Under the pieces are notes generated by a model. That model made no database searches. It saw only the letters and a program-made list of their open reading frames with translations, and was not told where the DNA came from. A stretch of DNA of 64,000 bases from Halospina denitrificans (GTDB lineage: Bacteria; Pseudomonadota; Gammaproteobacteria; Pseudomonadales; Oleiphilaceae), in assembly GCF_004364635.1 (NCBI RefSeq), contig NZ_SOAX01000003.1, positions 468,499 through 532,498 on the forward strand, in the 5' to 3' direction. Positions 42,597 to 51,618 of this stretch are shown piece after piece; the stretch's first letter is position 1; each line of letters starts with the position of its first letter. The translations under genes and the position numbers were made by a program.

Positions 42597-43145
42597 TTAA
42601 AAGTTGTAACCCATCCCTATTGTGTAGGCCCAGATCGCGTCATCCTGAAACGCGTCAGTAGCCTCATCGGTGCTGCTGAACAGGAACTGATACTCAGCGC
42701 GGGCCAGGAGATAGGTCTTCTGCCGCACGTAGTACTTTATGCCAGTTTCCAGCCCAGCGAAGCCACTGTCCTTCACGCCGTCGCCGTAGACACCACCCAG
42801 GCTAGCGCCGAGAAAGGGCCGCGCGCGATCGGTTAGAAAGTGATGGTTGACGTAACCACGGGTTGAGCCGTTCCAGAAATCATCGGTCACGCCCTCACCA
42901 CCGATATCGGCATAATTGACGCTTTGCCGGATACCGGCAGACATGGCATCGCTCAGATACCAACCAAGATCGCCCGACAGGCCGAGGCTGCCACCTTCAA
43001 AATCCTGATCGCTACTGCCGGTCCCTGAGATGGAAAATTCCCCTTCGCCCTCCTCCGGGCCGAATCCTGAGGATTGTGCGGATACTGCCATCGGCAGTGC
43101 ACCGAGAAGGCAGAGTGTGATTGCCGCAATATTGAGTCTGATCAT
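42597..43145 (-). CDS. Outer-membrane beta-barrel protein
   Basis: A 182-residue protein with a signal peptide (LNIAAITLCLLGALPMAVSA) and alternating-strand sequence such as GGSLGLSGDLGWYLSDAMSA and TYLLARAEYQFLF. It ends with the terminal Phe signature (IGMGYNF) of Bam-dependent barrels, and length suggests eight strands. AGGAGC precedes the ATG at 43145. A palindromic element lies about 145 bases upstream. Role unknown; small barrels of this type are often stress-induced. Confidence 0.85.
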   Translation of the reverse strand: MIRLNIAAITLCLLGALPMAVSAQSSGFGPEEGEGEFSISGTGSSDQDFEGGSLGLSGDLGWYLSDAMSAGIRQSVNYADIGGEGVTDDFWNGSTRGYVNHHFLTDRARPFLGASLGGVYGDGVKDSGFAGLETGIKYYVRQKTYLLARAEYQFLFSSTDEATDAFQDDAIWAYTIGMGYNF

Positions 43146-43289
43146 AATTAAGCTCCTTGCTTGCATTTTTTAGATTGCTTTCCGAAGTGCGCCATTAGTT
43201 AATGGGCGCGGACCGTGACGCGGCGGATACTTCGGCAGTCAAACCGACGCGAACGCACACCTACAGTATCGGTGCCGGGGCACTCAAGT

Positions 43290-43309
43290 GTCTGTACGCA
43301 ACCGCACAA
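43290..43309 (-). promoter_or_regulatory. Palindromic element upstream of the outer-membrane barrel gene
   Basis: GTCTGTACGCAACCGCACAA on the plus strand; read on the minus strand it precedes the barrel gene. A TACTGT hexamer in CGATACTGT begins 33 bases after the centre, similar to the TGATACAGT found at the copy at 44821. Confidence 0.5.
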
Positions 43310-43339
43310 AGGGCGCTGAAAAGGGCTGTATGAGCAGAA

Positions 43340-44623
43340 TCACCACCACCTTGACATCATCGGTTTGACAGTCAGCCCATGGATAATGATCGAGAGCACA
43401 ACAACCACCAGCGTAAGGTGGATAAATTCCAGGGCCAGCTCTTCCCCCAGGCCAAAAACGATCGCGAACATCAGGTAATAGATCGAACCGATACCGCGCA
43501 CCCCGAACCAGCCGATCAGCATCTGCAGTCGAAATGGCGTGCCAGAACCAAGCAGACCAATGTATACACTGACAGGGCGAATCACTGCGAACAGAACTAG
43601 CGCGAGACCAACGGCCCTGAAACTCCAGGAGTCCAGAAACAGCATCCCGCCCAGCAGCAGGACCAGCACCAGCTCGGACAATCGCTCCAGGGGTTCCTTG
43701 AAGACCAGTGAACCTTCGGACACGTGTCCGCTTTGCTGAAGCGCCGGTTCCTCGGGGGGAGCCGGCGCTTCCGGTGCCGCCTCAGCGTCTTCGGTTACCT
43801 CGCTGAGACCGGCCAGTGTCAGTTCCGATTGACGCAGCGAAACGGCCGCGACGAAAACGCCCAGAAATCCCCAGGCCTCGACCAGGAGACAGACACCATA
43901 GACCAGGCCGATCAGGCCCAGACCAAGAAAATCATCCAACAATAGGCCATCCCTGCTGAAGAAACGCTGTTTCCATACAACCCGGGCCAGCAAGTGCCCT
44001 ATCACAAGCCCGACAACAAGGGCCCAGACCGTGGACCACAAAACGTCCTCCAGAATCCAGTCCCCAAGCAACCCGTAGCTGGGCGGAGCGCTGAGCATCG
44101 CCAGCCCCAGCACCACAAACGGAAAGGCACTGCCGTCATTCATGCCCGCTTCACTGGTCAGGGTAAACCGCAAAGGATCCTGATCGCCCATGTGCCGGGA
44201 CTGCACAGCCGTGGCCAACACGGGATCGGTGGGCGCCAGAATGCCGCCCAGCAGAATAGCCGCACCCAGAGGCAAAGCGAGCAGGTAATAGCCAAACGCC
44301 GCCGTCAGTGCGACGCTGATTGTCATGGAAATGAATGCGAGTCGCGCAGGCGCACGCCATTCCTGCCACCTGAACGGAACGGGCATTTTCATGCCGGCAA
44401 TAAACACCGACAGCAGAACCGCCAGTTCGGCAAGAACTTCCAGAAAATGCGCCTGTTCCAGCGGATTGAAATGGAAAGCGCCCAAAACAGTCGGACCGAG
44501 GACTATCCCAATAATCAGATAGACAAGGGACGATGTCAGATTAAAGCGCTGGAGGATCTGAAAGCGCAAACCCATCATGATCAACAGGGTACCGATCAGT
44601 ACAAACCAGGCAGCGTTGGTCAA
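43340..44623 (-). CDS. Sodium/proton antiporter, CPA1/NhaP type
   Basis: A 427-residue membrane protein with about 12 helices. LGGILAPTDPVLATAVQSRH and LTSEAGMNDGSAFPFVVLGL are the CPA1 core motifs, with the essential Asp in TDPV and in MNDGSA. GWFGVRGIGSIYYL late in the protein also fits. A hydrophilic insert rich in Glu/Pro (TEDAEAAPEAPAPPEEPALQ) splits the middle of the protein. It would exchange Na+ or K+ for H+ in salt or pH homeostasis. A palindromic element lies 63-82 bases upstream. Confidence 0.93.
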   Translation of the reverse strand: MTNAAWFVLIGTLLIMMGLRFQILQRFNLTSSLVYLIIGIVLGPTVLGAFHFNPLEQAHFLEVLAELAVLLSVFIAGMKMPVPFRWQEWRAPARLAFISMTISVALTAAFGYYLLALPLGAAILLGGILAPTDPVLATAVQSRHMGDQDPLRFTLTSEAGMNDGSAFPFVVLGLAMLSAPPSYGLLGDWILEDVLWSTVWALVVGLVIGHLLARVVWKQRFFSRDGLLLDDFLGLGLIGLVYGVCLLVEAWGFLGVFVAAVSLRQSELTLAGLSEVTEDAEAAPEAPAPPEEPALQQSGHVSEGSLVFKEPLERLSELVLVLLLGGMLFLDSWSFRAVGLALVLFAVIRPVSVYIGLLGSGTPFRLQMLIGWFGVRGIGSIYYLMFAIVFGLGEELALEFIHLTLVVVVLSIIIHGLTVKPMMSRWW

Positions 44624-44685
44624 AGTTACTCCCCCAGACTCATGAGTGCTCAGTCAGCACAAACGTGACCGAAAAACTGGGATCC

Positions 44686-44705
44686 TTCTGTGCGCTAACC
44701 CACGG
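44686..44705. promoter_or_regulatory. Palindromic element between antiporter and csbD remnant
   Basis: TTCTGTGCGCTAACCCACGG. The left half-site is complete, the right is degenerate. It may have served the divergent antiporter and csbD-like genes. No -10 hexamer at the common spacing was found on either side. Confidence 0.5.
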
Positions 44706-44754
44706 GGACCGTCCAACATTGCATAAACCGGCCATAAGGCCAAAGGAGAAAACG

Positions 44755-44802
44755 ATGAACAAGGACACCATTGAAGGTAACTGAAGCGAGCTCAAGGGCG
44801 GC
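44755..44802 (+). pseudogene. csbD-like general stress gene, broken by an early stop
   Basis: ATG AAC AAG GAC ACC ATT GAA GGT AAC, then TGA, then SELKGG in the same frame. CsbD proteins begin with a 'NKD.IEGNW.ELKG' motif, so TGA replaces the Trp codon TGG. AAAGGAG precedes the ATG. The rest of the gene is missing: within 15 bases the sequence runs into the next regulatory element. CsbD is a stress protein induced by several stresses in many bacteria. Confidence 0.65.
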
Positions 44803-44820
44803 CTCGTCGTCCTCCCATAA

Positions 44821-44863
44821 GTCTGTTACCGCACAAACAGAAGCTGGCTGTTATTGATACAGT
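44821..44863 (+). promoter_or_regulatory. Palindromic element plus extended -10 of the PilZ gene
   Basis: GTCTGTTACCGCACAAACAG at 44821-44840, then CTGTTATTGATACAGT at 44848-44863. The hexamer TACAGT (44858) with an upstream TG starts 31 bases after the TA. The same two blocks with the same 27-base offset occur at 48885-48927, so this looks like a promoter copied or conserved between the two c-di-GMP genes. Confidence 0.65.
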
Positions 44864-44935
44864 GCGACCAACTGACACTTTTGGAGTACTCTTAGAAAGT
44901 GAGTATCAGTTTCGCCAGGGCGTCGGGGGCCAGCC

Positions 44936-46264
44936 ATGATCAGAATGCATGGAGAGTATCGCCGGCATTTGCGATCCGGGATCAGGGTCCCGGTGGTGCT
45001 GAAGTATGCCAATCACACCATTGAAGCCAGGACGCTGGACGTATCGGCCAGCGGGTTACGCCTGAAAAGGCCGGAGGCGGTGTATATCCGCCCTGGCGAG
45101 GTCATTAACGTCGACTTCCGCGACAAGGCCGACCTGAACGTAGCGGCCACAGTGGCGTACGCCGGCAAATCGCACATCGGTTTGGAGTTCTACGGCAAAC
45201 GCTTTTCCGAATACGAACTGAGGGAACTCTACGACGTTGCCCCTTCCTGGCAACGCCTGAAAGCCAGAAGCAAGCGTGCACTCTGGATGAACAGTCGCCG
45301 TTTTGCGGTTTTCCTGGCCAATACCTACCTGCGCCGCCTCGTTCATGCCCTGGCCAGACCGCATTTTGTGTTTGCGGTGTACGGTAACAAGGAACAGGCC
45401 GGGGCCTATTTGACGCCCCGCACGGCGCAGCGTATGCCATCCAACCTGGTGCTTGGTTTCATTCGCAATCAGGACATGCGCGGCCTACTGGTGGCGTCGC
45501 AATTTATGGAGGACGAGTTAGAGGAAGATTCCGAAAAAGTTCGCCTTTACCTGGATCAATTGCAACGCGACTACCCGGATGTCCAGCGGATCGCCCTCGT
45601 CGGACGGCTCCCCAACTTCGCCATGAAAGCAGGTATCGAGATTACCGAACCTCTGGTGGAAGGGAGCCTGGGAACGCGATATATGATCTGGGACGTGGCG
45701 CGAAAAATGCTTGAGCGTCCCCAGTACTCCCAGCAAACCAGCATTGTCGTGCTGGGAGGCGCCGGGCGCATCGGCAATGCGGTATGTCAGGACCTCACCA
45801 GCTTATATGACAGGGTAATCGGGTTTGATCCTCGCTATGAGGAAGACCGGGAAATAGCCACTGACCGAGGTACGGTACTGCAGACCTCCTCACTATCCCA
45901 TCTACGAGGCGAAAAGCTTTACATTGGTTTAACCACTCATGGCGATGTCGTACTGGAGTTCCAGCAACATATAAGCCCGGGGGCCTTGATCGCGGACGAT
46001 ACCCACCCCTGCATCAGTCTGAAGGCCCGGGAACGTCTGCTGGAAAGGCAGATCGCCGTGGAAAAGGTGGTGCTTTCGCACGACGAATTCATGATGTGGC
46101 CACGTATGCCGGCCTGGAGCAACCGAGCTATTCCAGGCTGTCTGGTCGAAGCTCTGGTTCTGCTTCGCCAGCCAGACATCGGGGAAGGCGACTTTTCCGC
46201 CTTTTGCCAGGAAGCCGAGTTTCTCGGCTTTACGGGCCGCCTGATCAGCCCGCTGGACGAATAG
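44936..46264 (+). CDS. PilZ domain fused to a Rossmann-like NAD-binding region
   Basis: A 442-residue protein. Residues 1-95 form a PilZ domain with both c-di-GMP-binding motifs: RRHLR (residues 9-13) and DVSASG (35-40). A helical linker follows. Residues about 265-400 look like a dinucleotide-binding domain: IVVLGGAGRIGNAVCQDL, then VIGFDPRYEEDRE, and GEKLYIGLTTHGDVVLEF. The end (GCLVEALVLLRQPDIGEGDF, then TGRLISPLDE) resembles nothing I can name. It may be a c-di-GMP-controlled dehydrogenase-like or NAD-sensing protein. It is followed after 21 bases by the 7TM-EAL gene, so effector and phosphodiesterase are probably co-transcribed. Confidence 0.8.
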   Translation: MIRMHGEYRRHLRSGIRVPVVLKYANHTIEARTLDVSASGLRLKRPEAVYIRPGEVINVDFRDKADLNVAATVAYAGKSHIGLEFYGKRFSEYELRELYDVAPSWQRLKARSKRALWMNSRRFAVFLANTYLRRLVHALARPHFVFAVYGNKEQAGAYLTPRTAQRMPSNLVLGFIRNQDMRGLLVASQFMEDELEEDSEKVRLYLDQLQRDYPDVQRIALVGRLPNFAMKAGIEITEPLVEGSLGTRYMIWDVARKMLERPQYSQQTSIVVLGGAGRIGNAVCQDLTSLYDRVIGFDPRYEEDREIATDRGTVLQTSSLSHLRGEKLYIGLTTHGDVVLEFQQHISPGALIADDTHPCISLKARERLLERQIAVEKVVLSHDEFMMWPRMPAWSNRAIPGCLVEALVLLRQPDIGEGDFSAFCQEAEFLGFTGRLISPLDE

Positions 46265-46285
46265 GATGAACAGGAATGCACCGTG

Positions 46286-48838
46286 ATGAAACGCAACCTA
46301 TGGGCAGCGGGATTGGTGGCAATATCCCTTCTATTCGCCCTTACCGTCAGTGGCAGGGAACTGACGGTCCAGGGAGACGCTGGCTATTACAACCTGAACA
46401 GTCACATCGATTATTTTCTGGACGATGATCCAACCCTTGCCCAAGCACTGCAACGCGAACAGTGGCAGGAAAAACACAATGACCGCGTACTGAACCTGGG
46501 GTTCACCGACCAGTCTGTATGGCTCAGGACCTCCCTGACAATCCCGGAACCCTTGACCCGCCAGTGGTACCTGGTGATTCCCTATCCACTTCTGGAGGAG
46601 GTGGATCTCTATATAGTGCGTGATGGGCAACAGCCAGCCGTCTACCACACCAGTCGCCAGGAGGCTGAAAACCGGCAAGAACAGGCAAACAGTTACCAGG
46701 TGGCCCTGCCGTTACCGCGTGACCTGAACGGCCAGGTGGAGTTGTTCCTGCGGGCACGGTCGGCGACGGCACTGCAGGTGCCGCTCGAGCTTTGGCGCGA
46801 GGACAGGCTGCTGGGTCAATTTTCCCTGGAGAGCCTCTATTGGGGCGTCTATTTTGGCGTGTTGTTTGCCTTGGTGATTTACAACCTGTTCCTGTTTCTC
46901 TCCCTCAGGGACCTGGCTTACGGCTATTACGTGCTGTACATCGGCTCGGTCAGCCTGGTGATGCTCTGCATCTCCGGGGTCGGGACCGCCTGGATCTGGG
47001 GCGGGCTGCCGTTGCTGCCCCGTTATGCCCTGCCCATCAGCACCGCACTTGCGTCTCTGTTTGCCTTGATGTTCGCACGCAGCTTTCTTAAATGGCGGAA
47101 CATTTCTTCCCGCTGGGATCACAGCATGAAGATTGCCGCTGGACTGGCCGGGGGGCTTTTCGTCTACACTTGGGCCGATCCCATAGACGGTGCCCTGTTC
47201 GCCGGTCTGCTCAGTACCCTGGTACTTGTCCTGCTCATCGCCGTGGGGCTGGCCGCCCTTAAGGCCGGGGTCGCCATTGCCCGTTATTTCGTGCTGGCCT
47301 GGACGGCCTTTGCCCTGGGGGCCGCCCTGTATTTACTGAGCGTCTTTGATCTTCTGCCGGTAAACCTCGTCACCAACCATGCCCTGCAAGTCGGCTCCGT
47401 CGCAGAGCTATTGCTGCTTTCCTTTGCCCTGGCCCATCGCATCAAGGACGAACGGGCCCGCAAGCTGGCGGCGCTGCGCAAACAGCAGATGGCCGAACGA
47501 CAGGTCCGGGATCTGGAAATGCAATCCATCGAACAGGCCATGCACGATTCAACCACCAGGATGCCCAACGCCTCCCTGCTCAATCAGCAGTTACAAACAA
47601 TGATGAGTCAGCACAAGCGGGTTGCACTCACGCTGGTCCACTATCCACAGATCAAGGACATTGCTTCCAGCATGGGCCACAGCCTGGCAGAAGAAGTGTT
47701 CTGTGAGTTAATGGACAAGCTCAACCATACGCTGGCGAGGGTCGGCGGTGTGGTCTGCCTGGAAAGCCGCCAGCCCGCCTACATTGCGATTCCCGAATTC
47801 GGTTCAGCGGCATTCCTGATTGACCTCAAGCAGTTCGAAGGCCCATTGGAACCCTTCATCGCACAAGTGGTGGGCAATCATGAAGTCTCTGTCCATGCCG
47901 TCAGGCTGCCTGTCTTCATGAACCTACACTGCGGTGTGGCGGTTGCTCCGGAGGATGGCGACACCGCAGAAATCCTGTATCAACACGCCCTGGCGGCACG
48001 GGACCGCAGCGAGTCAAGCAAGGTTCCGGTGCAGGTCTATAACGACGAGATCTCCGATTTCGCGCGCCGCCGCCTGGATCTGCTGACGGCCCTGCCGCCG
48101 GCCATCGAGGCCGGGGAGCTGGAGCTTTACCTGCAACCGCAGATGAACAGCACCGGCCAGGAGCTGGTGGGCGCGGAAATCCTATTGCGTTGGCACAGCC
48201 CGCGTTTTGGGCCGGTGCCCACCGGGGAAGTGATCGAGATTGCAGAAAATGCCGGCTTGATCGACCTGCTATCGCGCTACATCGTGACCCAGGCCTGGAA
48301 AACCATGCAGGCGCTGCAGGAACGACAGCTGACCATTACCTGCAGCATCAACCTGTCAGTTCAGAACCTCACTGACAGTCACTTTGTGCCCTTTGCACTG
48401 GCCGGAATCAGGGAGCACGCCATTCCAATGAATCGCGTGATCTTCGAAGTGACGGAGACCTCCATGATGCACAACATGGAAGCCGTGATCGGGTCCCTGC
48501 TTCAGATTGCCAACAGCGGCTGCCACATTGCCCTGGATGATTTCGGCACGGGCTACTCTTCCCTCGCCTATCTGAGCCGCCTGCCCATCCACGAGCTGAA
48601 GATCGATGGTTGCTTCATAAGCCAGATGGTTTCCAGCCAGAATGACCGGGGAATTGTCCAGAACACCCTGAAACTGGCCCGCACCCTCAACCTGGAAGCC
48701 GTCGCCGAAGGCGTGGAGGACAATAACACCAGGGAACTTCTCAGCCAGCTGAGCTGCCACCGACAACAGGGCTACCTGTTTGCCAGGCCGATGCCGTTGG
48801 AAAAATTCTGCGATTGGGCAACAGCACAGCACCACTGA
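46286..48838 (+). CDS. 7TM-DISM receptor c-di-GMP phosphodiesterase (degenerate GGDEF, active EAL)
   Basis: An 850-residue membrane protein with a signal peptide, a 7TMR-DISMED2 domain (LNLGFTDQSVWLRTSLTIP), seven membrane helices, a GGDEF-like domain without the signature, and a C-terminal EAL domain. EAL residues are present: VGAEILLRW, NLSVQNL, FEVTETS, DDFGTGYSSLAYL, ELKIDGCF, EGVED and QGYLFARPM. It should cleave c-di-GMP. Both GTG at 46283 and ATG at 46286 are possible starts; AGGA at 46272 fits either. It belongs with the PilZ gene and shares its sensor type with the cyclase at 40418. Confidence 0.92.
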   Translation: MKRNLWAAGLVAISLLFALTVSGRELTVQGDAGYYNLNSHIDYFLDDDPTLAQALQREQWQEKHNDRVLNLGFTDQSVWLRTSLTIPEPLTRQWYLVIPYPLLEEVDLYIVRDGQQPAVYHTSRQEAENRQEQANSYQVALPLPRDLNGQVELFLRARSATALQVPLELWREDRLLGQFSLESLYWGVYFGVLFALVIYNLFLFLSLRDLAYGYYVLYIGSVSLVMLCISGVGTAWIWGGLPLLPRYALPISTALASLFALMFARSFLKWRNISSRWDHSMKIAAGLAGGLFVYTWADPIDGALFAGLLSTLVLVLLIAVGLAALKAGVAIARYFVLAWTAFALGAALYLLSVFDLLPVNLVTNHALQVGSVAELLLLSFALAHRIKDERARKLAALRKQQMAERQVRDLEMQSIEQAMHDSTTRMPNASLLNQQLQTMMSQHKRVALTLVHYPQIKDIASSMGHSLAEEVFCELMDKLNHTLARVGGVVCLESRQPAYIAIPEFGSAAFLIDLKQFEGPLEPFIAQVVGNHEVSVHAVRLPVFMNLHCGVAVAPEDGDTAEILYQHALAARDRSESSKVPVQVYNDEISDFARRRLDLLTALPPAIEAGELELYLQPQMNSTGQELVGAEILLRWHSPRFGPVPTGEVIEIAENAGLIDLLSRYIVTQAWKTMQALQERQLTITCSINLSVQNLTDSHFVPFALAGIREHAIPMNRVIFEVTETSMMHNMEAVIGSLLQIANSGCHIALDDFGTGYSSLAYLSRLPIHELKIDGCFISQMVSSQNDRGIVQNTLKLARTLNLEAVAEGVEDNNTRELLSQLSCHRQQGYLFARPMPLEKFCDWATAQHH

Positions 48839-48884
48839 GCCCCATCGTCCTCCTATAGATCGCTGCAGACCCGGAAAACCATCA

Positions 48885-48927
48885 GTCTGTTACCGCACAT
48901 ACGGATCTTAACTGCTACTGATAAAGT
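48885..48927 (+). promoter_or_regulatory. Palindromic element plus extended -10 of the RsbRD-GGDEF-EAL gene
   Basis: GTCTGTTACCGCACATACGG at 48885-48904 and CTGCTACTGATAAAGT at 48912-48927, 27 bases from the first base. Hexamer TAAAGT starts 31 bases after the central TA. It is nearly identical in sequence and spacing to the promoter at 44821. The gene starts at 49005. Confidence 0.65.
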
Positions 48928-49004
48928 TCAGCCAGAAGAAGTTTGTACAGAACCTCAATCGCCCAGATCCTGACGGTTCTAGATCATGGAGGAGCCCTTT
49001 CGCC

Positions 49005-51119
49005 ATGAAACTGGCGCAATTTATCCAGACGAACATGAAGCAACTCCTTGAAGGCTGGGAAGAAGCTGCCCTGGAGATCGCCCCGGAATTGAAGGGCGAA
49101 AGCAGACGGGCGCTGAGGGACCATGCCCGGTCGATGCTCAAGTTCATATGCCAGGACCTCGCCACCTCCCAGACCAGGGACGAGTCAGTACGCAAAGCCC
49201 TTGGCAAAGACACAGCCCCCGCTTCGGGAGAGCATGCCCTGGACCGCGTCCAGCAGGGTCTTTCGATGTTCCAGATGGTGCAGGAGTTCCGGGCCCTGCG
49301 GGTTCGGGTTATCAAGGCCTGGAGCGATGAACAGCGGGGCCTCACCGGGAATGACATCGATGAGTTGGTGCGGTTCAACGAGGCCATTGACCAGTTGATT
49401 GCCAACTCGGTCTCCAGATTCTCAGCCCTCAAAGACCAGGGAACACGCCTGATCGAAACCATGCTGAAAGCCTCTCCCGACCCCGCCGCCATATTCACTC
49501 CCGACGGCATGTTCCTCTATATCAATACGGCGATGGCCGACCTGGTCAATGCGCCACCCCGGGACGTCATTGGGAGAACCCCGCGTGAGCTTGGACTGGA
49601 CTTTGCCGCGGAGCTTCACGAGGAAATCACCACCACCGTCACCACCGCGGAATCGCTGCGCAGGCAGCTTCATTGCCGTTTACCTTCAGGCCGTGAGTTG
49701 GACTTTGACTGCCAACTTGTCCCGGTTTTCGATGATCAGAATAACGTTGAGGCTGTCGTCAAGACGTCCCTGGACATCACGGAGAGCAAACAGGCTGAAT
49801 ATCAGGTCTGGAAAACGGCCAATTTTGATTCGCTCACCAGCCTCCCCAATCGGCGTCTGTTCATGGACCGGCTTGAGCAGACCCTGCTGGAGGCCGAACG
49901 AAAGGGCACCTCCTTTGCAGTGCTGTTCATCGACCTGGACCGCTTCAAGCAAGCCAACGACCAGCTCGGCCACCGGGCTGGTGACCGGCTTCTGGCGCAG
50001 GTGGCCGAACGCATAAGCAGCCAGGTCCGTGGCATGGACACCGTGGCCCGTCTCGGCGGAGATGAGTTCACCCTGATCCTGAAGGAAACCGGCAGGGAGG
50101 GTGCGACAGAAGCCGCCAAGGCCCTCCTGACCCACCTCGAACGGGCGTTTCACGTTGATTCTCACGAGGTCAACCTTTCCGGAAGCATCGGGCTGACGCT
50201 ATTCCCCGATGACGGCAAGGATGCCGACCAACTGGTGGACAACGCCGATCAGGCCATGTACGCCGCCAAGGAGCATGGAGGCCAACAGGTTCAGTCCTAC
50301 GAACCCTGGATGGGACAAAGTGAATCAGAGGATAGACGGTGGAACAGGGAGCTGGAAGATGCTCTCAGGGAGAACCAACTGGAGGTTTACTACCAGCCTA
50401 TAATCGACATCCGCACTGGTGCCATCTCCAGGGCAGAAGCATTGCTCCGATGGAATCATCCGTACAAGGGGCTGCTGACACCGACCGCCTTTCTCAGCAT
50501 CACTGAGCAAAGCGGCCTGACGGACAGGATTACGGCCTACGTACTGGAGCAGGCGGTAACCTGCTCGCTCCAGTGGCACGACCTGAGTGACCAGCCTTTT
50601 CCAATCAACATCAACGAATCGCCGGCCTCCTTTGTTACCCGACGCCTTGTGGACCAATGGCAAGCGCGACTGACACAGATTGGCCTCGATGAGAGTTGGA
50701 TCACCATGGAACTGACCCCCGCCTCCTTCAACAACATTCGTGCCTCCGGATTCAATCCGGTCAAAAACCTGGATCTGACCGGTTTGCGGCTACACCTGGC
50801 AATCGACGACTTTGGTGTCGAACCCTTCTCCCTGTTGGCGCTTCAGGAGTTCAGGATGGGCAGCGTCAAGGTAGACATCGATCTGATCAAGGATGCTGGC
50901 AAGGGTGGTGATGCCGACCGCATACTGGAGGCCATAATCGCTATGGCTCACGCGCTGAACGTCCGGGTGGTTGGCGTGGGCGTTGAGACGCACGAGCAAC
51001 TGCAATTTCTCTCCCGTGCCGGCTGCGACTATGCCCAGGGCTACCTGTTCTCCAGGCCCCTGCGCCAGGACGATTTCGAGGCATTGCTGAAACGGGACAG
51101 CCAGGCAATGCTTTCTTAA
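49005..51119 (+). CDS. RsbRD-like domain, PAS, GGDEF and EAL protein
   Basis: A 704-residue cytoplasmic protein. The first 150 residues (FIQTNMKQLLEGWEEAALEI, RDHARSMLKFICQDLA, EFRALRVRVIKAW, RFNEAIDQLI) match the RsbRD-like domain of the cyclase at 33251. PAS, then GGDEF with FDSLTSLPNRRLF, IDLDRFKQANDQLGHRAGD and an intact RLGGDEFTLIL. The EAL domain keeps AEALLRWN but has NESPASF in place of NxSxxxF, MELTPAS for the E(I/V)TE motif and DDFGVEPF without the usual GTGYSS, so phosphodiesterase activity is doubtful. Its main output may be c-di-GMP synthesis. AGGAG precedes the ATG. Confidence 0.9.
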   Translation: MKLAQFIQTNMKQLLEGWEEAALEIAPELKGESRRALRDHARSMLKFICQDLATSQTRDESVRKALGKDTAPASGEHALDRVQQGLSMFQMVQEFRALRVRVIKAWSDEQRGLTGNDIDELVRFNEAIDQLIANSVSRFSALKDQGTRLIETMLKASPDPAAIFTPDGMFLYINTAMADLVNAPPRDVIGRTPRELGLDFAAELHEEITTTVTTAESLRRQLHCRLPSGRELDFDCQLVPVFDDQNNVEAVVKTSLDITESKQAEYQVWKTANFDSLTSLPNRRLFMDRLEQTLLEAERKGTSFAVLFIDLDRFKQANDQLGHRAGDRLLAQVAERISSQVRGMDTVARLGGDEFTLILKETGREGATEAAKALLTHLERAFHVDSHEVNLSGSIGLTLFPDDGKDADQLVDNADQAMYAAKEHGGQQVQSYEPWMGQSESEDRRWNRELEDALRENQLEVYYQPIIDIRTGAISRAEALLRWNHPYKGLLTPTAFLSITEQSGLTDRITAYVLEQAVTCSLQWHDLSDQPFPININESPASFVTRRLVDQWQARLTQIGLDESWITMELTPASFNNIRASGFNPVKNLDLTGLRLHLAIDDFGVEPFSLLALQEFRMGSVKVDIDLIKDAGKGGDADRILEAIIAMAHALNVRVVGVGVETHEQLQFLSRAGCDYAQGYLFSRPLRQDDFEALLKRDSQAMLS

Positions 51120-51170
51120 AGGCATTCGGCTCAAGACATATAACCGCCTTGCTCACTTCAAACTCGCGCG

Positions 51171-51344
51171 TTAGTGCTTGAGTATCACGTACAGAGCATG
51201 AATGATCCCGGGAATAAAGCCCAGCAGGGTCAACAGGATGTTCAGCCAGAAATGGCCTTTCAGGCCGACCTCCAGGAACACGCCGAGCGGCGGCAGAAGT
51301 ATGGCAAAAAGAATCTTGATTGGATCGGTTGCAGTGACGGCCAT
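51171..51344 (-). CDS. Pmp3/YqaE family stress membrane peptide
   Basis: A 57-residue protein with two membrane helices: ILFAILLPPLGVFLEVGLKG and FWLNILLTLLGFIPGIIHAL. This is the PMP3/YqaE signature (LPP.GV....G....F..N..L...G..PG..HA.Y). These proteins protect membrane potential under salt or cold stress. AGGAGG precedes the ATG at 51344. A palindromic element lies 62-81 bases upstream. Confidence 0.92.
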   Translation of the reverse strand: MAVTATDPIKILFAILLPPLGVFLEVGLKGHFWLNILLTLLGFIPGIIHALYVILKH

Positions 51345-51405
51345 GGGGACCTCCTATCGATGAAATGAACGTCTGGCTGGCAGATTGAGGCCAGGGGCTG
51401 AACCT

Positions 51406-51425
51406 GTCTGTGCGGTAGCGCAGGT
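51406..51425 (-). promoter_or_regulatory. Palindromic element upstream of the Pmp3 gene
   Basis: GTCTGTGCGGTAGCGCAGGT on the plus strand, with both half-sites well matched. Read on the minus strand toward Pmp3, a weak CAATCT hexamer begins 30 bases after the centre. It could also act on the small plus-strand gene at 51619. Confidence 0.55.
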
Positions 51426-51618
51426 TGTAGTAGCCCCCGGTCAGGACCGTCCCATCTATATGGCCCTGATGTGCGCCACCGAACAGACTATGAGAAGGCG
51501 ATACCCTAGTCTGGATTCAGATGAGGCGAAGGAAGCGCCAATACAGGGAGTTACATCGTGCGCCCCCCGGAAGGCGGCGCACCCCCAATTTCGGATCTGT
51601 GAAAAGGAGCATTTACTA

